Below are positions 63,915 to 64,000 of a stretch of DNA of 64,000 nt, piece after piece. Under the pieces are notes generated by a model, which searched no databases, was not told the origin of the DNA, and saw only the letters and a list, made by a program, of their open reading frames with translations. Origin of the DNA: B18-G4 sp032250805. Its GTDB lineage: Bacteria > Bacteroidota > Bacteroidia > Bacteroidales > B18-G4. The stretch is from assembly GCA_032250805.1 (NCBI GenBank), contig JAVVEM010000007.1, positions 41,659 through 105,658 of the forward strand, written 5' to 3'. Position 1 is the first letter of the stretch. Every line of letters begins with the position of its first letter. A program made the translations under genes and the position numbers.

Positions 63915-64000
63915 AATATTAAAGTATGTTTAGGTTTTCAATTTCCGCAATATGTTAAACAATTGAGTATTGGATTTATATTTTCAGCGTATCTGTGCTA
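63915..64000. other. AT-rich upstream region of the 63875 gene, cut by window end
   Basis: Contains a minus-strand TAATATTG (one base off TAnnTTTG) with TTG about 17 bp upstream of it. No gene seen. Confidence 0.3.

Noticed and set aside
21..64000. tRNA, rRNA, CRISPR, prophage or transposase
   Set aside because: None seen by eye on either strand; short RNAs without protein context could still be missed.

Overview
The window comes from a Bacteroidota genome, most likely a Bacteroidales-type or related anaerobic lineage that I cannot place more finely. Evidence: promoters carry the Bacteroidota -7 element TAnnTTTG (best case TTTG-N19-TATTTTTG upstream of 40863). Two large secreted proteins end in type IX secretion (T9SS) sorting domains. 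Families typical of the phylum are present: DUF2795, DUF3822, probable DUF4249, LytTR pairs, the long single-chain PurL and the short AMP nucleosidase. No rRNA, tRNA, CRISPR array, transposase or integrase was seen.

Layout. 1-6.3 kb: purL, a short-chain dehydrogenase, then holA and AMP nucleosidase on the minus strand. 6.4-14.5 kb: a five-gene class I lanthipeptide-type cluster (LanC cyclase, split LanB dehydratase, C39 peptidase-ABC exporter, HlyD adaptor) with no visible precursor peptide. 14.5-20.1 kb: HsdR-N-like nuclease, GYD protein, a membrane-anchored unknown, DUF3822, rsmD, DUF2795, cobalamin adenosyltransferase, a LolD/MacB-type ATPase, a methyltransferase. 20.1-28 kb: secreted proteins, two of them modular T9SS cargo of 830 and 1157 residues. 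28-37.7 kb: dnaK, a lipoprotein, panB, an RluA-type pseudouridine synthase, a periplasmic protease-propeller-barrel fusion, an 8-bp tandem repeat, a PNPOx-like protein, trxB. 37.9-45 kb: a repeat lipoprotein, a LytS/LytT pair, a broken cbpA beside an intact cbpM, DUF502, DUF3179, an FMN reductase. 45.2-58.4 kb: a tight eight-gene minus-strand operon with an unknown protein, a TSUP permease, malic enzyme, two ATP/ADP-translocase-like carriers (one with HEAT repeats), a 1255-residue phosphatase/outer-membrane fusion, a cNMP-binding protein and a Rieske-ThDP enzyme fusion. 58.8-64 kb: a csbD remnant, an outer-membrane barrel protein, an Mla-type lipid transporter (mlaD, mlaF, mlaE), and a small CsbD-like protein.

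Two themes stand out. First, two accessory systems: the lanthipeptide cluster, set between housekeeping genes, and the translocase/phosphatase/Rieske-ThDP operon. Second, a repeated pattern of missing segments: LytT is cut in the middle of its DNA-binding domain and joined to a lipoprotein that has lost most of its signal peptide; cbpA lacks its J-domain and a middle segment; a csbD gene lacks its start; the RluA-type gene has no ordinary start codon. These may be real deletions or joins made during assembly; the sequence alone cannot tell which.
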